From contig NZ_JAGIPX010000054.1 of assembly GCF_017814945.1 (NCBI RefSeq), forward strand, positions 1 to 53,679: a stretch of DNA of 53,679 nt, in the 5' to 3' direction. Positions 43,853-52,022 of the stretch are shown piece by piece. Position numbers and translations under genes: made by a program. Under the pieces are notes generated by a model that did no database searches, was not told the origin of the DNA, and worked only from the letters and a program-made list of their open reading frames with translations. Position 1 is the stretch's first letter, and each line of letters starts with the position of its first letter. Source of the DNA: Paraburkholderia sp. LEh10. GTDB lineage: Bacteria; Pseudomonadota; Gammaproteobacteria; Burkholderiales; Burkholderiaceae.

Positions 43853-44056
43853 TTAATGCCTGGGTGGATGCGGAACGTTGCCGCCGCCACCGCTGACACC
43901 GCCGCCGCCACTTTTGCCCGATGAACTGCTGCTGGCCATCACCACAATCGAGATGGTGTTGGTGCTCGAGCTATAGCTGGCACTGGAGCTTGAACTGCTG
44001 CCGCCAGCCAACTCCAGCTTTTCATTTGCCAATGCGCTACGGTCTACTCTTTCCAT
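43853..44056 (-). CDS. Double-glycine precursor peptide 1, Ser/Gly-rich
   Basis: This 67-aa precursor starts at ATG 44056 with AAGGA upstream. The leader MERVDRSALANEKLELAGG ends in GG at 18-19. The 48-residue core has SSSSSSASYSSSTNTISIVV, then SSSSSGKS, two GGGG runs and a HPPRH end. It has no cysteine and no net hydrophobic block except ISIVV. It shares its leader and SSSTNTI(S/T)IVV with peptide 2. With the C39 exporter in the same operon it is very likely a secreted peptide; a modified RiPP, an adhesin-like polymer subunit or a bacteriocin are all open. Confidence 0.85.
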   Translation of the reverse strand: MERVDRSALANEKLELAGGSSSSSSASYSSSTNTISIVVMASSSSSGKSGGGGVSGGGGNVPHPPRH

Positions 44057-44122
44057 ATTGCTTTCCTTAAGGAGGCCCCTAAAAACATTTTCTTCATTGC
44101 ACCACTGACGGAATTGGCCCCG

Positions 44123-44821
44123 TCAGTACTTCACAGCCACGACACTGTCCCCTGATGGTAACGATGCGTTCCAGCGAGACACCGTGGCTGCAGCAGGCGC
44201 CGCCGCAATCAGCAGCATCAGCTTTGCTGCTCCATCCACCTGATCCGCCGTCGCGACGTTCGACGCGATCGTCTGCTCGACGGAAGGCGCGCTTTGTTCG
44301 GCGCTGACGGCCACGGGACGCTCACCCCCGAACCAGCCGCCGTAATCGACCGCCTGAGGACGCACGGCCACCGGCTCACTGTCGACGGAACCGGCCACGT
44401 CATGTGAAACGAAATCGTCACCCGGAGCGCCACATCCGTCCGCGCAACGCGTCGCCGCAAGCGGGCCAGCCGCCGGCGCAGCCCGTTGAGGGTCGCGTAA
44501 CGCATGCAGAACCGGCCGATGCAGACGAACGCCACTGAAGCTCACCTGCAAGCAATGCCGGCAATGGAAAGCAAATGGCCTGTGCGCGGATCGCGCGGCG
44601 ACCAGCCGCACCCGTTTCGCATTCGGATGCCGATGCCGCAAATGGACGAGCCGGGTTGCGCGACGCGCACTGACCGGCCTGTGCCCCGCAGGCCGATCCT
44701 TTTCGACGGACGATCGAGTCATATCGAGCCTGTCGACACCCGCATCAGCGTGCGCACTCGACGCATCGAACATCAGGCCGAGCATCGCAAGGCAAATAGA
44801 AAACCTATTCCGCACCGCCAT
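44123..44821 (-). CDS. Hypothetical secreted protein leading the peptide operon
   Basis: This 232-aa open frame has a good signal peptide (MAVRNRFSICLAMLGLMFDA, ending near HADA) and a plausible C-terminal region ending SLPSGDSVVAVKY. The middle is unusually rich in Arg, His and Cys (HCRHCLQ), as if out of frame, but it has no stop and third positions are G or C. GGAAGG precedes the start. It lies 66 bases upstream of peptide 1 on the same strand. No family recognised; a frameshift in the middle is possible. Confidence 0.55.
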   Translation of the reverse strand: MAVRNRFSICLAMLGLMFDASSAHADAGVDRLDMTRSSVEKDRPAGHRPVSARRATRLVHLRHRHPNAKRVRLVAARSAHRPFAFHCRHCLQVSFSGVRLHRPVLHALRDPQRAAPAAGPLAATRCADGCGAPGDDFVSHDVAGSVDSEPVAVRPQAVDYGGWFGGERPVAVSAEQSAPSVEQTIASNVATADQVDGAAKLMLLIAAAPAAATVSRWNASLPSGDSVVAVKY

Positions 44822-45147
44822 TTACCTTCCATCCAATTTAGGAACGGTCAAACATCTATCTTTGCCAGAAGCTTCCGAGCGCGAAATTATCCCTTTGCAC
44901 GCGATGCCTCGCTATCGGAATTCTTCTATTTTTTTCGGATTACTATACGATCCAGATCTGTTCAATTATTGATTTTGCAAAAAATCTATAAGACGCCTAT
45001 TCACACGGTTTGATTCATCGCCGCTTCACAAGATAGAATCTGTCCGACCTGAGAACTTGCCTATTCCAGTCGCTCAGACTGCGACGTTGTTCCGCCAGGC
45101 TTCTCGACTTCAACGACGGTATATCCGAAACCGCTTTGGTTAATAAC
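44822..45147. other. AT-rich divergent promoter region of the peptide operon
   Basis: These 326 bases between the peptide operon and the response regulator are visibly richer in A and T than the rest of the window. They contain T-runs and near-TATAAT strings such as TACTATACGATC and GCAAAAAATCTATAAG. They should hold promoters for both directions. No clear palindrome for the response regulator was found. Confidence 0.6.
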
Positions 45148-45804
45148 ATGAACGCTACTTGCGACGTCAGGATTGCCATCGCCGACGACCACCCCGTTAT
45201 TCGACATGCCGTCGCCAATGCGCTTGGCACCTTGCCGGGCTTCGCCGTCGTCACGGCGGCGAGATCCGGACATGAATTGCTGAATACGCTCGGCGAAGGC
45301 GCATGGGATCTGATCATCACCGACCTGTCGATGGACAGCACCCAGAGCGAAACGGACGGACTCAACTTGATTGCCCGGCTGCGCCGGCATCACCCGAGCG
45401 TGCCCATCCTCGTGTTCACGATGCTCAACAATGACGATGTCCTTTACCGGCTGAGCCGCGCGGGTGTGGCGGGCATCGTGGACAAATGCGAGGGTGTCGA
45501 GGAATTCCAGACGGCCGCGCAGGAAATCATGCGCAATCACCGTCCGTACTATTCAGAAAGAATTCGCAACCGTTTGGGGCACTCCGCCCGTGACGGCAGC
45601 GAGCCCCACAAGCCGGGCTTGACGAAGAAAGAACTGGAAGTGGTCCGCCAGTTCGTCGCAGGCATTGCGCTGACCGACATCGCGCGGCAGTTGCATCGGT
45701 CGATCTCCACCGTCGCGACGCAAAAGACGACCGCGATGAAGAAACTCAGGCTGCGAACGAACGCCGAGCTCGTCAAGTACGCGCAGGATAACGGGCTCGC
45801 CTGA
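45148..45804 (+). CDS. NarL/RcsB-type response regulator
   Basis: This 218-aa regulator has a receiver domain (IAIADDHPVIRHAV; phospho-acceptor Asp59 in LIITDLSMDS) and a LuxR-type helix-turn-helix (LTKKELEVVRQFVAGIALTDIARQLHRSISTVATQKTTAMKKL). It resembles RcsB. No histidine kinase is near. It is divergent from the peptide export operon and is the best candidate for its control. Start ATG at 45148; TTG 45136 is possible. Confidence 0.9.
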   Translation: MNATCDVRIAIADDHPVIRHAVANALGTLPGFAVVTAARSGHELLNTLGEGAWDLIITDLSMDSTQSETDGLNLIARLRRHHPSVPILVFTMLNNDDVLYRLSRAGVAGIVDKCEGVEEFQTAAQEIMRNHRPYYSERIRNRLGHSARDGSEPHKPGLTKKELEVVRQFVAGIALTDIARQLHRSISTVATQKTTAMKKLRLRTNAELVKYAQDNGLA

Positions 45805-45882
45805 AAAGTCATCGGAGCGCATCGAAAGAAACAGGGACGCTGATGCGAGCGGCCCCGCTTTCGTCGAGCGTCTGGCTGAAGG

Positions 45883-46890
45883 TCAGAAGTTGAAGCTGTC
45901 GATATTGCTCGCATCGAACGTAGTCGGCGGCCCGAGAATGATCTCGCCTTGCGCGCCGATAGTGCGCTTGCCGAGCTTGCCCGCATCGAACGATTCGCCT
46001 TCCTTGCCCGAGATCGCGCCCGACGCCAGATTCGCCGCAGCGTACGCGGCGAGATAACCCAACTGGCCCGGGTCCCACAACTGGAACGCCTTCACGGTGC
46101 CGTTCTTGACGAACGCGCGCATCTGGTTCGGCGTGCCGAGGCCCGTCACGGCGACCTTGCCCTTGCTCGACGACGACGAGATATAGCGCGCCGCCGCCGC
46201 GATGCCAACCGACGTCGGCGCGACGATCGCCTTCAGGTTCGGATAGGCTTGCAACAAGCCTTGCGTCTCGACGAACGACTTCTGGTCGTCGTCATTGCCG
46301 TACGCGATTTTCACGAGCTTCATCTTCGAATACTCGGGCTTCTTCAACTCCTCCTGCATCCACTTGATCCACGTATTCTGGTTCGTCGCGTTCGGCGTCG
46401 CCGAGAGAATGGCGAACTCGCCCTCGCCGCCCATCAGCTTCGACACGAGCTGAATCTGGCCACGCCCGATGCTCTCCGCGTTCGCCTGGTTCACGAACAG
46501 CTGGCGGCCCTCGGGCGCCGTGTCGGAGTCGAACGTCACGACCTTGATCCCTTGCGACATCGCCTTCTTCAGATACGGCACGAGCGCGTTCGCATCGTTG
46601 GCCGCGATGACGATCGCGTCCTGGCGCTGCGTCGTCAGCGTATTGATGTACGACACTTGCGACGAAGCGCCCGCGTCCGATGGCCCCACCACCTTGCCTT
46701 GCCCCTTGAACTCCTTGATGGCAGCCATGCCGCCATCGTCGGCGATCACTTCGTACGGGTTGTTGATCTGCTTCGGCACGAAAGCGATCTTCAGGTCCGT
46801 CTTGATGCCGGCAGCCGACGCCGCGACACTGACGGCCAGCCAGGCCGCGCAGAGCATCACCGCTCCCGCGTGACGCAGTGGTTTGTTCAT
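45883..46890 (-). CDS. rhaS: Rhamnose ABC transporter substrate-binding protein
   Basis: This 335-aa periplasmic protein has a signal peptide ending ASAAG near residue 27 and the type I sugar-binding fold (LKIAFVPKQINNPYEVIADDGG, IVIAANDANALVPYLKKA, TFDSDTAPEGRQLFVNQA). It matches RhaS of rhamnose importers by its close relation to AI-2/rhamnose binders. The start 46890 follows AGGAGA. It is the last gene of the importer set rhaT-rhaP-rhaQ-rhaS. Confidence 0.88.
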   Translation of the reverse strand: MNKPLRHAGAVMLCAAWLAVSVAASAAGIKTDLKIAFVPKQINNPYEVIADDGGMAAIKEFKGQGKVVGPSDAGASSQVSYINTLTTQRQDAIVIAANDANALVPYLKKAMSQGIKVVTFDSDTAPEGRQLFVNQANAESIGRGQIQLVSKLMGGEGEFAILSATPNATNQNTWIKWMQEELKKPEYSKMKLVKIAYGNDDDQKSFVETQGLLQAYPNLKAIVAPTSVGIAAAARYISSSSSKGKVAVTGLGTPNQMRAFVKNGTVKAFQLWDPGQLGYLAAYAAANLASGAISGKEGESFDAGKLGKRTIGAQGEIILGPPTTFDASNIDSFNF

Positions 46891-46970
46891 GTGTTGTCTC
46901 CTGGTGGTGAATCGGACTTGTGTTGTCCGGGTTTGTCGATCGATGATGAACGGCTCAATCGGGAACAGAT

Positions 46971-47999
46971 TCATCGCGCAGCCGGCTTCGCCAATGTCTG
47001 TGCGGCGATCAGCTTGCGGTCGCGCATCGCGCGCCAGCGCGCGACCAGGTTCGGAATCAGCACCGATGCGAGCAGCAGCGCGCCCGTCACGATGGTCAGC
47101 GTTTCGCTCGACACGTCGTCGAGCGTGAGCGCGTTCTTCAACACGCCGATGATGAGCAGCGACAGCAGCACGCCGACCATCGACCCGCGCCCGCCGAAAA
47201 TGCTCACGCCGCCGAACAGCACGGCCGCGATCACGGAAAGTTCGAAGCCTTCGCCGTTGTCACCGCGCGCGCTCGTGAAGCGCAGCGTGTAGACGATGCC
47301 GGCAAGCGCGCTCATGAAGCCCGACAGCACGAACAGGCGCAGCCGTACTTTGGCGACCTCGATGCCCGAAAAAGCGGCCGCCGTCGAGTTCGCGCCGATC
47401 GCGTAGAGGCTGCGGCCGAAAGCCGTCGCCTGCAGCAGCACGCTGAACAGCACCGCGCACACGATCAAGATGACGAACGGCAGCGGTATGAAGGTGCCGC
47501 CGAGCGTCTCCATGCCGAATGCCGTATAACCCGCGGGGAAATCGGCCACGGCCTGATCGCCGAGCAGCACATACGCGAGACCGCGAAACAGCGCGAGCGT
47601 GCCGATCGTCACCGCGAGCGACGGCAGGTTCAGCTTCACGATCACAAGTCCGTTCAACAGTCCTGCGATCATTCCGAACAGCAGCACGAGCGCGATCACG
47701 ACGGGCATCGGCAAGCCCATGTGCCATAGCACGCCCATCAGCGCGCTCGATGCGCCGAGCACCGATGCGACGGATAGATCGATCTCCGCCGCGACGATGA
47801 TGAGCGTCATCGGCAGCGCCATCAACGCGATCTCGGTCAGGTCGGCCAGCACGTTGCTGAGGTTCGCGCCCGTCAGGAACACGGGCGACAGCGCGCGCCC
47901 TAGACCGAGCGACACGATCAGCACGATCACCAGCAAGGTTTCCCAGCGCAGCGGCGTTTCGCGTTTGCGCGTGAGCAGCGCCGAATCGGGTTTAGCCAT
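46971..47999 (-). CDS. rhaQ: Rhamnose ABC transporter permease
   Basis: This 342-aa BPD_transp_2 permease has eight to ten membrane segments, AAEIDLSVASVLGASSALMG, ANSTAAAFSGIEVAKVRL, and LFGGVSIFGGRGSMVGVLLS, typical of monosaccharide importers. Its start overlaps the end of the next permease gene by eight bases. Confidence 0.9.
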   Translation of the reverse strand: MAKPDSALLTRKRETPLRWETLLVIVLIVSLGLGRALSPVFLTGANLSNVLADLTEIALMALPMTLIIVAAEIDLSVASVLGASSALMGVLWHMGLPMPVVIALVLLFGMIAGLLNGLVIVKLNLPSLAVTIGTLALFRGLAYVLLGDQAVADFPAGYTAFGMETLGGTFIPLPFVILIVCAVLFSVLLQATAFGRSLYAIGANSTAAAFSGIEVAKVRLRLFVLSGFMSALAGIVYTLRFTSARGDNGEGFELSVIAAVLFGGVSIFGGRGSMVGVLLSLLIIGVLKNALTLDDVSSETLTIVTGALLLASVLIPNLVARWRAMRDRKLIAAQTLAKPAAR

Positions 48000-49053
48000 G
48001 ACCGCGTTTCCTCATCATGCGTTTGGCGACGGAGCGGGCGAGCAGCGTGTCGGCGGCGATGGCCGCGACGATCAGCGCGCCTTCGATCGCCTGCTCCCAG
48101 AACGGCGACACGTGCAGCACGACGAGCGCGATGCTGATCACGCCGAGCACGAGCGCGCCGAGCGTCGCGCCGAGTATCGTGCCGACGCCGCCCGTGATCG
48201 CGACGCTGCCGACCACGGCGGCCGCCACGACCTGCAACTCGATTCCCTTCGCAGTGCTGGCATCGACGGTGCCGAAGCGCGCAAGCCACAGCGCGCCCGC
48301 GAAGCCCGCAATCGCACCCGACAGCAAGAAGCCCGACATCACGCGTCGTTCGACATTGACGCCGGCGAGCCGCGCCGCCTCGGGGTTCGAGCCGATCGCA
48401 TAGTGCTCGCGTCCCGCGCGGAAGTGCTTCAGATAGAACGACAGCGCGAACAGCACGACGGAGGCGACCAGCGCGAGCGTCGGAATGCCGAGCAGCGTGC
48501 CCGTCGCGAGACGCGAGTACGCGTCGGGCAGACTCGTCGCGTTGATCTGGCCGCCGTGCACCCACGCGTAGTCGGCGCCACGGAAGATGTAAAGCGTCGA
48601 TAGCGTCGCCACCAGCGAAGGCACACGCCCCACCGCGATCAGGAGCGCGTTGATCCCGCCCGCGACGAACCCGATTGCGACGCCCGCCGCGAGCGCCACC
48701 GGCACGGGCATATATGGAAACGCGACATACAGGCTGCCGACGGCGTATGCGCTAATCCCGACCGTCGAGCCAACGGAGAGATCGATGTGCCGCATCAGGA
48801 TCACGACTGTCATGCCCGCCGTCAGCAAGCTGATGATCGATACATTGAGCAGCACGTCGCGCAGGTTCTGCAAATTGAGGAACTGCGGCCGCGCAAGCGA
48901 CGTTCCGAGTATCAGCAGGATCAACACGATGAAGAGCGTCGTCTCGCGGCTCTTCGCAATCGTCCCGACGATGCCGCCCGGACCCGTTCCCGTGCTTTGC
49001 AGCGGCGCGTGCCCGATCGACGCCGCATGAGAAGTAGTCGAATGCCGGATCAT
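47992..49053 (-). CDS. rhaP: Rhamnose ABC transporter permease
   Basis: This 353-aa permease is paralogous to rhaQ (MRHIDLSVGSTVGISAYAVG, GSNPEAARLAGVNVERRVMSG, VVGSVAITGGVGTILGATLG). The start at 49053 overlaps the ATPase stop by four bases. The two permeases should form the membrane pair of the rhamnose importer. Confidence 0.9.
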   Translation of the reverse strand: MIRHSTTSHAASIGHAPLQSTGTGPGGIVGTIAKSRETTLFIVLILLILGTSLARPQFLNLQNLRDVLLNVSIISLLTAGMTVVILMRHIDLSVGSTVGISAYAVGSLYVAFPYMPVPVALAAGVAIGFVAGGINALLIAVGRVPSLVATLSTLYIFRGADYAWVHGGQINATSLPDAYSRLATGTLLGIPTLALVASVVLFALSFYLKHFRAGREHYAIGSNPEAARLAGVNVERRVMSGFLLSGAIAGFAGALWLARFGTVDASTAKGIELQVVAAAVVGSVAITGGVGTILGATLGALVLGVISIALVVLHVSPFWEQAIEGALIVAAIAADTLLARSVAKRMMRKRGHG

Positions 49054-50576
49054 GCTGCACGCCCCAGTAATGCCGCCGATTGTCCGAGCGCCGCGCTCAT
49101 GATCCCCTCTTCGCTCGCTTCGGCGCGCGCGATCTCGGCGCTGATGCGGCCTTCGTGCATCACCAGCACGCGGTCCGCCATGCCGAGCACTTCGGGCAGT
49201 TCGCTCGAAATCATCAGCACAGCCATGCCTTCCTGCACGAGCTCGGACAGCGCGCCATACACTTGCGCCTTGGCGCCGACGTCGATGCCGCGCGTCGGCT
49301 CGTCGATGATCAGCACCTTCGGACCCGTCGCGAGCCATTTGCCGAGCACCACCTTTTGTTGATTGCCGCCCGACAACGTGCCGACGGGCGCGGACGGATC
49401 GCTCGCCTTCAGGCGCAGCCGCGCGCCCCAGCGCGTCACGAGCTGCGTTTCGCTGCGCGTCGAAATCAGGCCGTGACGCACGAGCCGTCCGAGCACCGTC
49501 ATCGACGCATTGCGCGCAATGCTCAGCTCGAGCGCGAGCCCTTGCTGACGGCGGTCCTCCGGCACGAGCGCCAGGCCCGCGCGCACGGCCGCCGCGGGAT
49601 TGCCCATCGCGAGACGCTTGCCCGCGATCAATACCTCGCCCGAGTCGACGGGATCGATGCCGAAGATCGCGCGCGCCACTTCGCTGCGGCCCGCGCCGAC
49701 GAGGCCCGCGAGCGCGACGATTTCGCCCGCGCGCACGTCGAAGGACACGTCCTTGAACACGCCGACGCGTGTCAGGTTGCGCACCGACAGACGCACATCG
49801 CCGGGTTGCACGTCCGCCTTCGGATAGAACGTTTCCAGATCGCGCCCGACCATCTTCGCGACCACGGACTCCGTCGTCATCTCCGAGGTGGGCGCATCGA
49901 ACACTTTCGCGCCATCGCGCATGATCGTGACGTGCTGCGTCAACGCAAACACTTCGTCGAGCCGGTGCGTGATGAACAGAATCGCGACATCGCGCTCGCG
50001 CAGCTTGCGCACGATCGCAAAGAGCCGCTCGACTTCGGGCAGCGATAACGCCGCCGTCGGTTCGTCCATGATCAGCACGTTCGCGTTCAGCGACAGCGCC
50101 TTCGCAATCTCGATCACCTGCTGATCGGCGATCGACAGCCCGCGCACGAGGCGCTCCGCGCGCAGCTCGACGCCGAGCGACGCGAGCAGCCCATCGACTT
50201 CGCGGCGCATCGCGTCGTGCCGGATGCGTCCTAAACGGTCGACGGGCTGCCGTCCCATGAAGATGTTCTCGGCAATCGACAGATCGAAGAACAGCGTCGG
50301 TTCCTGATAGATGACGGCGAGTCCCGCGTCACGCGCCTCGGCAGGCGTGGCGAAGCGGCGCTCGATGCCGTCGATGAACAACTCGCCCGTATCCGGCTGA
50401 TGGACGCCCGCGAGTATCACGAGCGTCGATTTGCCCGCGCCATTCTCACCGAGCAGCGCATGTACTTCGCCGGGCCGCAGCACGAGCTCGCCGTCCGATA
50501 GCGCGCGCACGCGCCCGAACGCTTTGCTCGCGTACCGCAGTTCCAGCCTCGGCACTTCCTGAGTATGTTGCTGCAC
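49050..50576 (-). CDS. rhaT: Rhamnose ABC transporter ATP-binding protein
   Basis: This 508-aa double ATPase of sugar importers has Walker A GENGAGKST (43-51), Walker B LIMDEPTAAL and, in the second half, LSGGNQQKVVLGKWL and LIIDEPTRGID. After Walker A it reads STLVILAGVHQP where relatives usually have STLVKILAG or STLIKILSG, so one lysine codon seems to be missing. The start is GTG 50576, preceded by GAAGGAGGGAGC. The second half keeps only part of its Walker A (GLVGAGRSE), normal for this class. Confidence 0.9.
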   Translation of the reverse strand: MQQHTQEVPRLELRYASKAFGRVRALSDGELVLRPGEVHALLGENGAGKSTLVILAGVHQPDTGELFIDGIERRFATPAEARDAGLAVIYQEPTLFFDLSIAENIFMGRQPVDRLGRIRHDAMRREVDGLLASLGVELRAERLVRGLSIADQQVIEIAKALSLNANVLIMDEPTAALSLPEVERLFAIVRKLRERDVAILFITHRLDEVFALTQHVTIMRDGAKVFDAPTSEMTTESVVAKMVGRDLETFYPKADVQPGDVRLSVRNLTRVGVFKDVSFDVRAGEIVALAGLVGAGRSEVARAIFGIDPVDSGEVLIAGKRLAMGNPAAAVRAGLALVPEDRRQQGLALELSIARNASMTVLGRLVRHGLISTRSETQLVTRWGARLRLKASDPSAPVGTLSGGNQQKVVLGKWLATGPKVLIIDEPTRGIDVGAKAQVYGALSELVQEGMAVLMISSELPEVLGMADRVLVMHEGRISAEIARAEASEEGIMSAALGQSAALLGRAA

Positions 50577-50607
50577 GCTCCCTCCTTCATGCTGCGACTG
50601 CGTGAAT

Positions 50608-51501
50608 TCAGATTCGATAGAAGCGTTCGGCGTTGCGCACGAAGAGCGCGTCCTTTTCCATCCCGCTTGCCGCGCCGACAATCGATGCGTACGCACGCCA
50701 CAGCTCGTCATACGTGCCGAACTGCCCATCGACCGGGAAGTTCGACGCGAACATCGCGCGCTCGACGCCGAACGTGTCGATCGTTTCGAGCACATAAGGC
50801 CGCAGGCTTTCGACCGTCCATTGATGATCGAACATCGCGAGTCCGCTGATCTTCACCGCGACATTCGGGCATTGCGCGAGCGTCTTCATCCCTTCGCGCC
50901 ACGCGCGATAACCGGCGACGCTATCGCGGTCGACGAACATGCCCGCATGATTGACGATGAACTGCGTGTCGTCGTGCTGTTTGGCGAGCGCGGCCGCTTC
51001 TTCCATCTGCGACGGATACAACTGGATGTCGAACGACATCCGATGTCGCGGCAGCAGCTTGAAGTTCTCTCGCCATCTGGCGTCGCGCATGAAATGGCGG
51101 CCCACGTAGTCGTACAGCTTGTCGTGATGCACGTTGAGGATTTGCCGCACCCCGCGCGTGTTGGCAAAGGCGGCGTGCCCTTCCAGAACTTCGGCGGCGT
51201 TGTCGGCGGACAGGTCGACGGCGGCGACGATACCGTTCGGCATCGAGCGTGAGAGCGCAGCGTCCGCGACGGATTGCAGCCAGCGCGTCTCTTCGACGGG
51301 ATCTTGCGGATCGTGATTCGCCTCGACGTGCACGCACTTGAGCAACTCGATTCCGTTCGCGTCCTCGATCAGGTCGGCGATCAGATAGTCGTGCTTCAGC
51401 GCACGCGCATCGCCGACGAACGACACACCCGGATTGTCGAGCCACGGGTAACGATGCGTCTTCAGATCCCACAGGTGAATGTGCGGGTCGACAACTTTCA
51501 T
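50608..51501 (-). CDS. Amidohydrolase-2 lactonase (L-rhamnono-lactonase-like)
   Basis: This 297-aa TIM-barrel hydrolase begins MKVVDPHIHLWDLKTHRYPWL with the metal-binding HxH, and keeps CVHVEANHDP, NHAGMFVDRD and MFASNFPVD. Relatives open L-fucono- or L-rhamnono-lactones. It lies between the importer and the mutarotase, so L-rhamnonate formation fits best. The rhamnose dehydrogenase, rhamnonate dehydratase and aldolase of the non-phosphorylated route are not in the window. Confidence 0.85.
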   Translation of the reverse strand: MKVVDPHIHLWDLKTHRYPWLDNPGVSFVGDARALKHDYLIADLIEDANGIELLKCVHVEANHDPQDPVEETRWLQSVADAALSRSMPNGIVAAVDLSADNAAEVLEGHAAFANTRGVRQILNVHHDKLYDYVGRHFMRDARWRENFKLLPRHRMSFDIQLYPSQMEEAAALAKQHDDTQFIVNHAGMFVDRDSVAGYRAWREGMKTLAQCPNVAVKISGLAMFDHQWTVESLRPYVLETIDTFGVERAMFASNFPVDGQFGTYDELWRAYASIVGAASGMEKDALFVRNAERFYRI

Positions 51502-51547
51502 GGCGCGTCCTTCGTCGCGTGCGCATGCGCGCCGCGAACCTCGCGAT

Positions 51548-51874
51548 TCAGTTGAAGGGATGTGTCAGCTCAAATACTGGAACGAGCGGCGCTTGCAGCG
51601 GCGTATGGTCGGGCGCCGTCTGCATGACGTCGGCCATGTAGTCCCACCATTTGCGCATCACGGCGAGTTCGGGCAGGCACTCCATCGAATGATCGGCCGT
51701 GCGCGTGAGTATCGCGAACAGATGATGGGTTGCTTCGTCGAGAAAGATCCGGTAATCGCGCACGCCCGCGTTGTGCAGCGCATCGACGAGCTCCGGCCAG
51801 ATCTCACGGTGCCGGCGCTCGTACTCGTCGCGCATGCCGGGGTTCAGCACCATCAGGAAAGCGATTGTCTCCAT
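51548..51874 (-). CDS. rhaM: L-rhamnose mutarotase
   Basis: This 108-aa protein has the RhaM pattern: AFLMVLNPGMRDEYERRH, IWPELVDALHNAGVRDYRIF, and MRKWWDYMADVM. It interconverts alpha- and beta-L-rhamnose. The start at 51874 has GGAG upstream, somewhat far. First gene of the leftward rhamnose cluster. Confidence 0.92.
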   Translation of the reverse strand: METIAFLMVLNPGMRDEYERRHREIWPELVDALHNAGVRDYRIFLDEATHHLFAILTRTADHSMECLPELAVMRKWWDYMADVMQTAPDHTPLQAPLVPVFELTHPFN

Positions 51875-51942
51875 GCCGGGCTTGTCTCCAGTCTCTTGTT
51901 CAGTCGTATTGGCCGCTCTCTCTGGCAGCGTCTCGCTACGAC

Positions 51943-51986
51943 TATAATTCGGGCGTCGATAGCATCTCAATCCGTTGTTGGGATTG
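51943..51986 (+). promoter_or_regulatory. Candidate -10 box and operator of the LysR gene
   Basis: TATAAT at 51943-51948 fits a -10 for the rightward LysR gene. Just downstream an inverted repeat CAATCC-N7-GGATTG (51968-51986) could be the site by which the regulator controls itself and the divergent rhamnose genes. Both are predictions. Confidence 0.5.
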
Positions 51987-52022
51987 GGCGATACTCAAAC
52001 CGAATCGCACAGCCGACCTTTC

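Noticed and set aside
44504..45013. Plus-strand open frame of 169 codons opposite the secreted protein
   Set aside because: No ribosome site, no family features, runs into the AT-rich promoter region.
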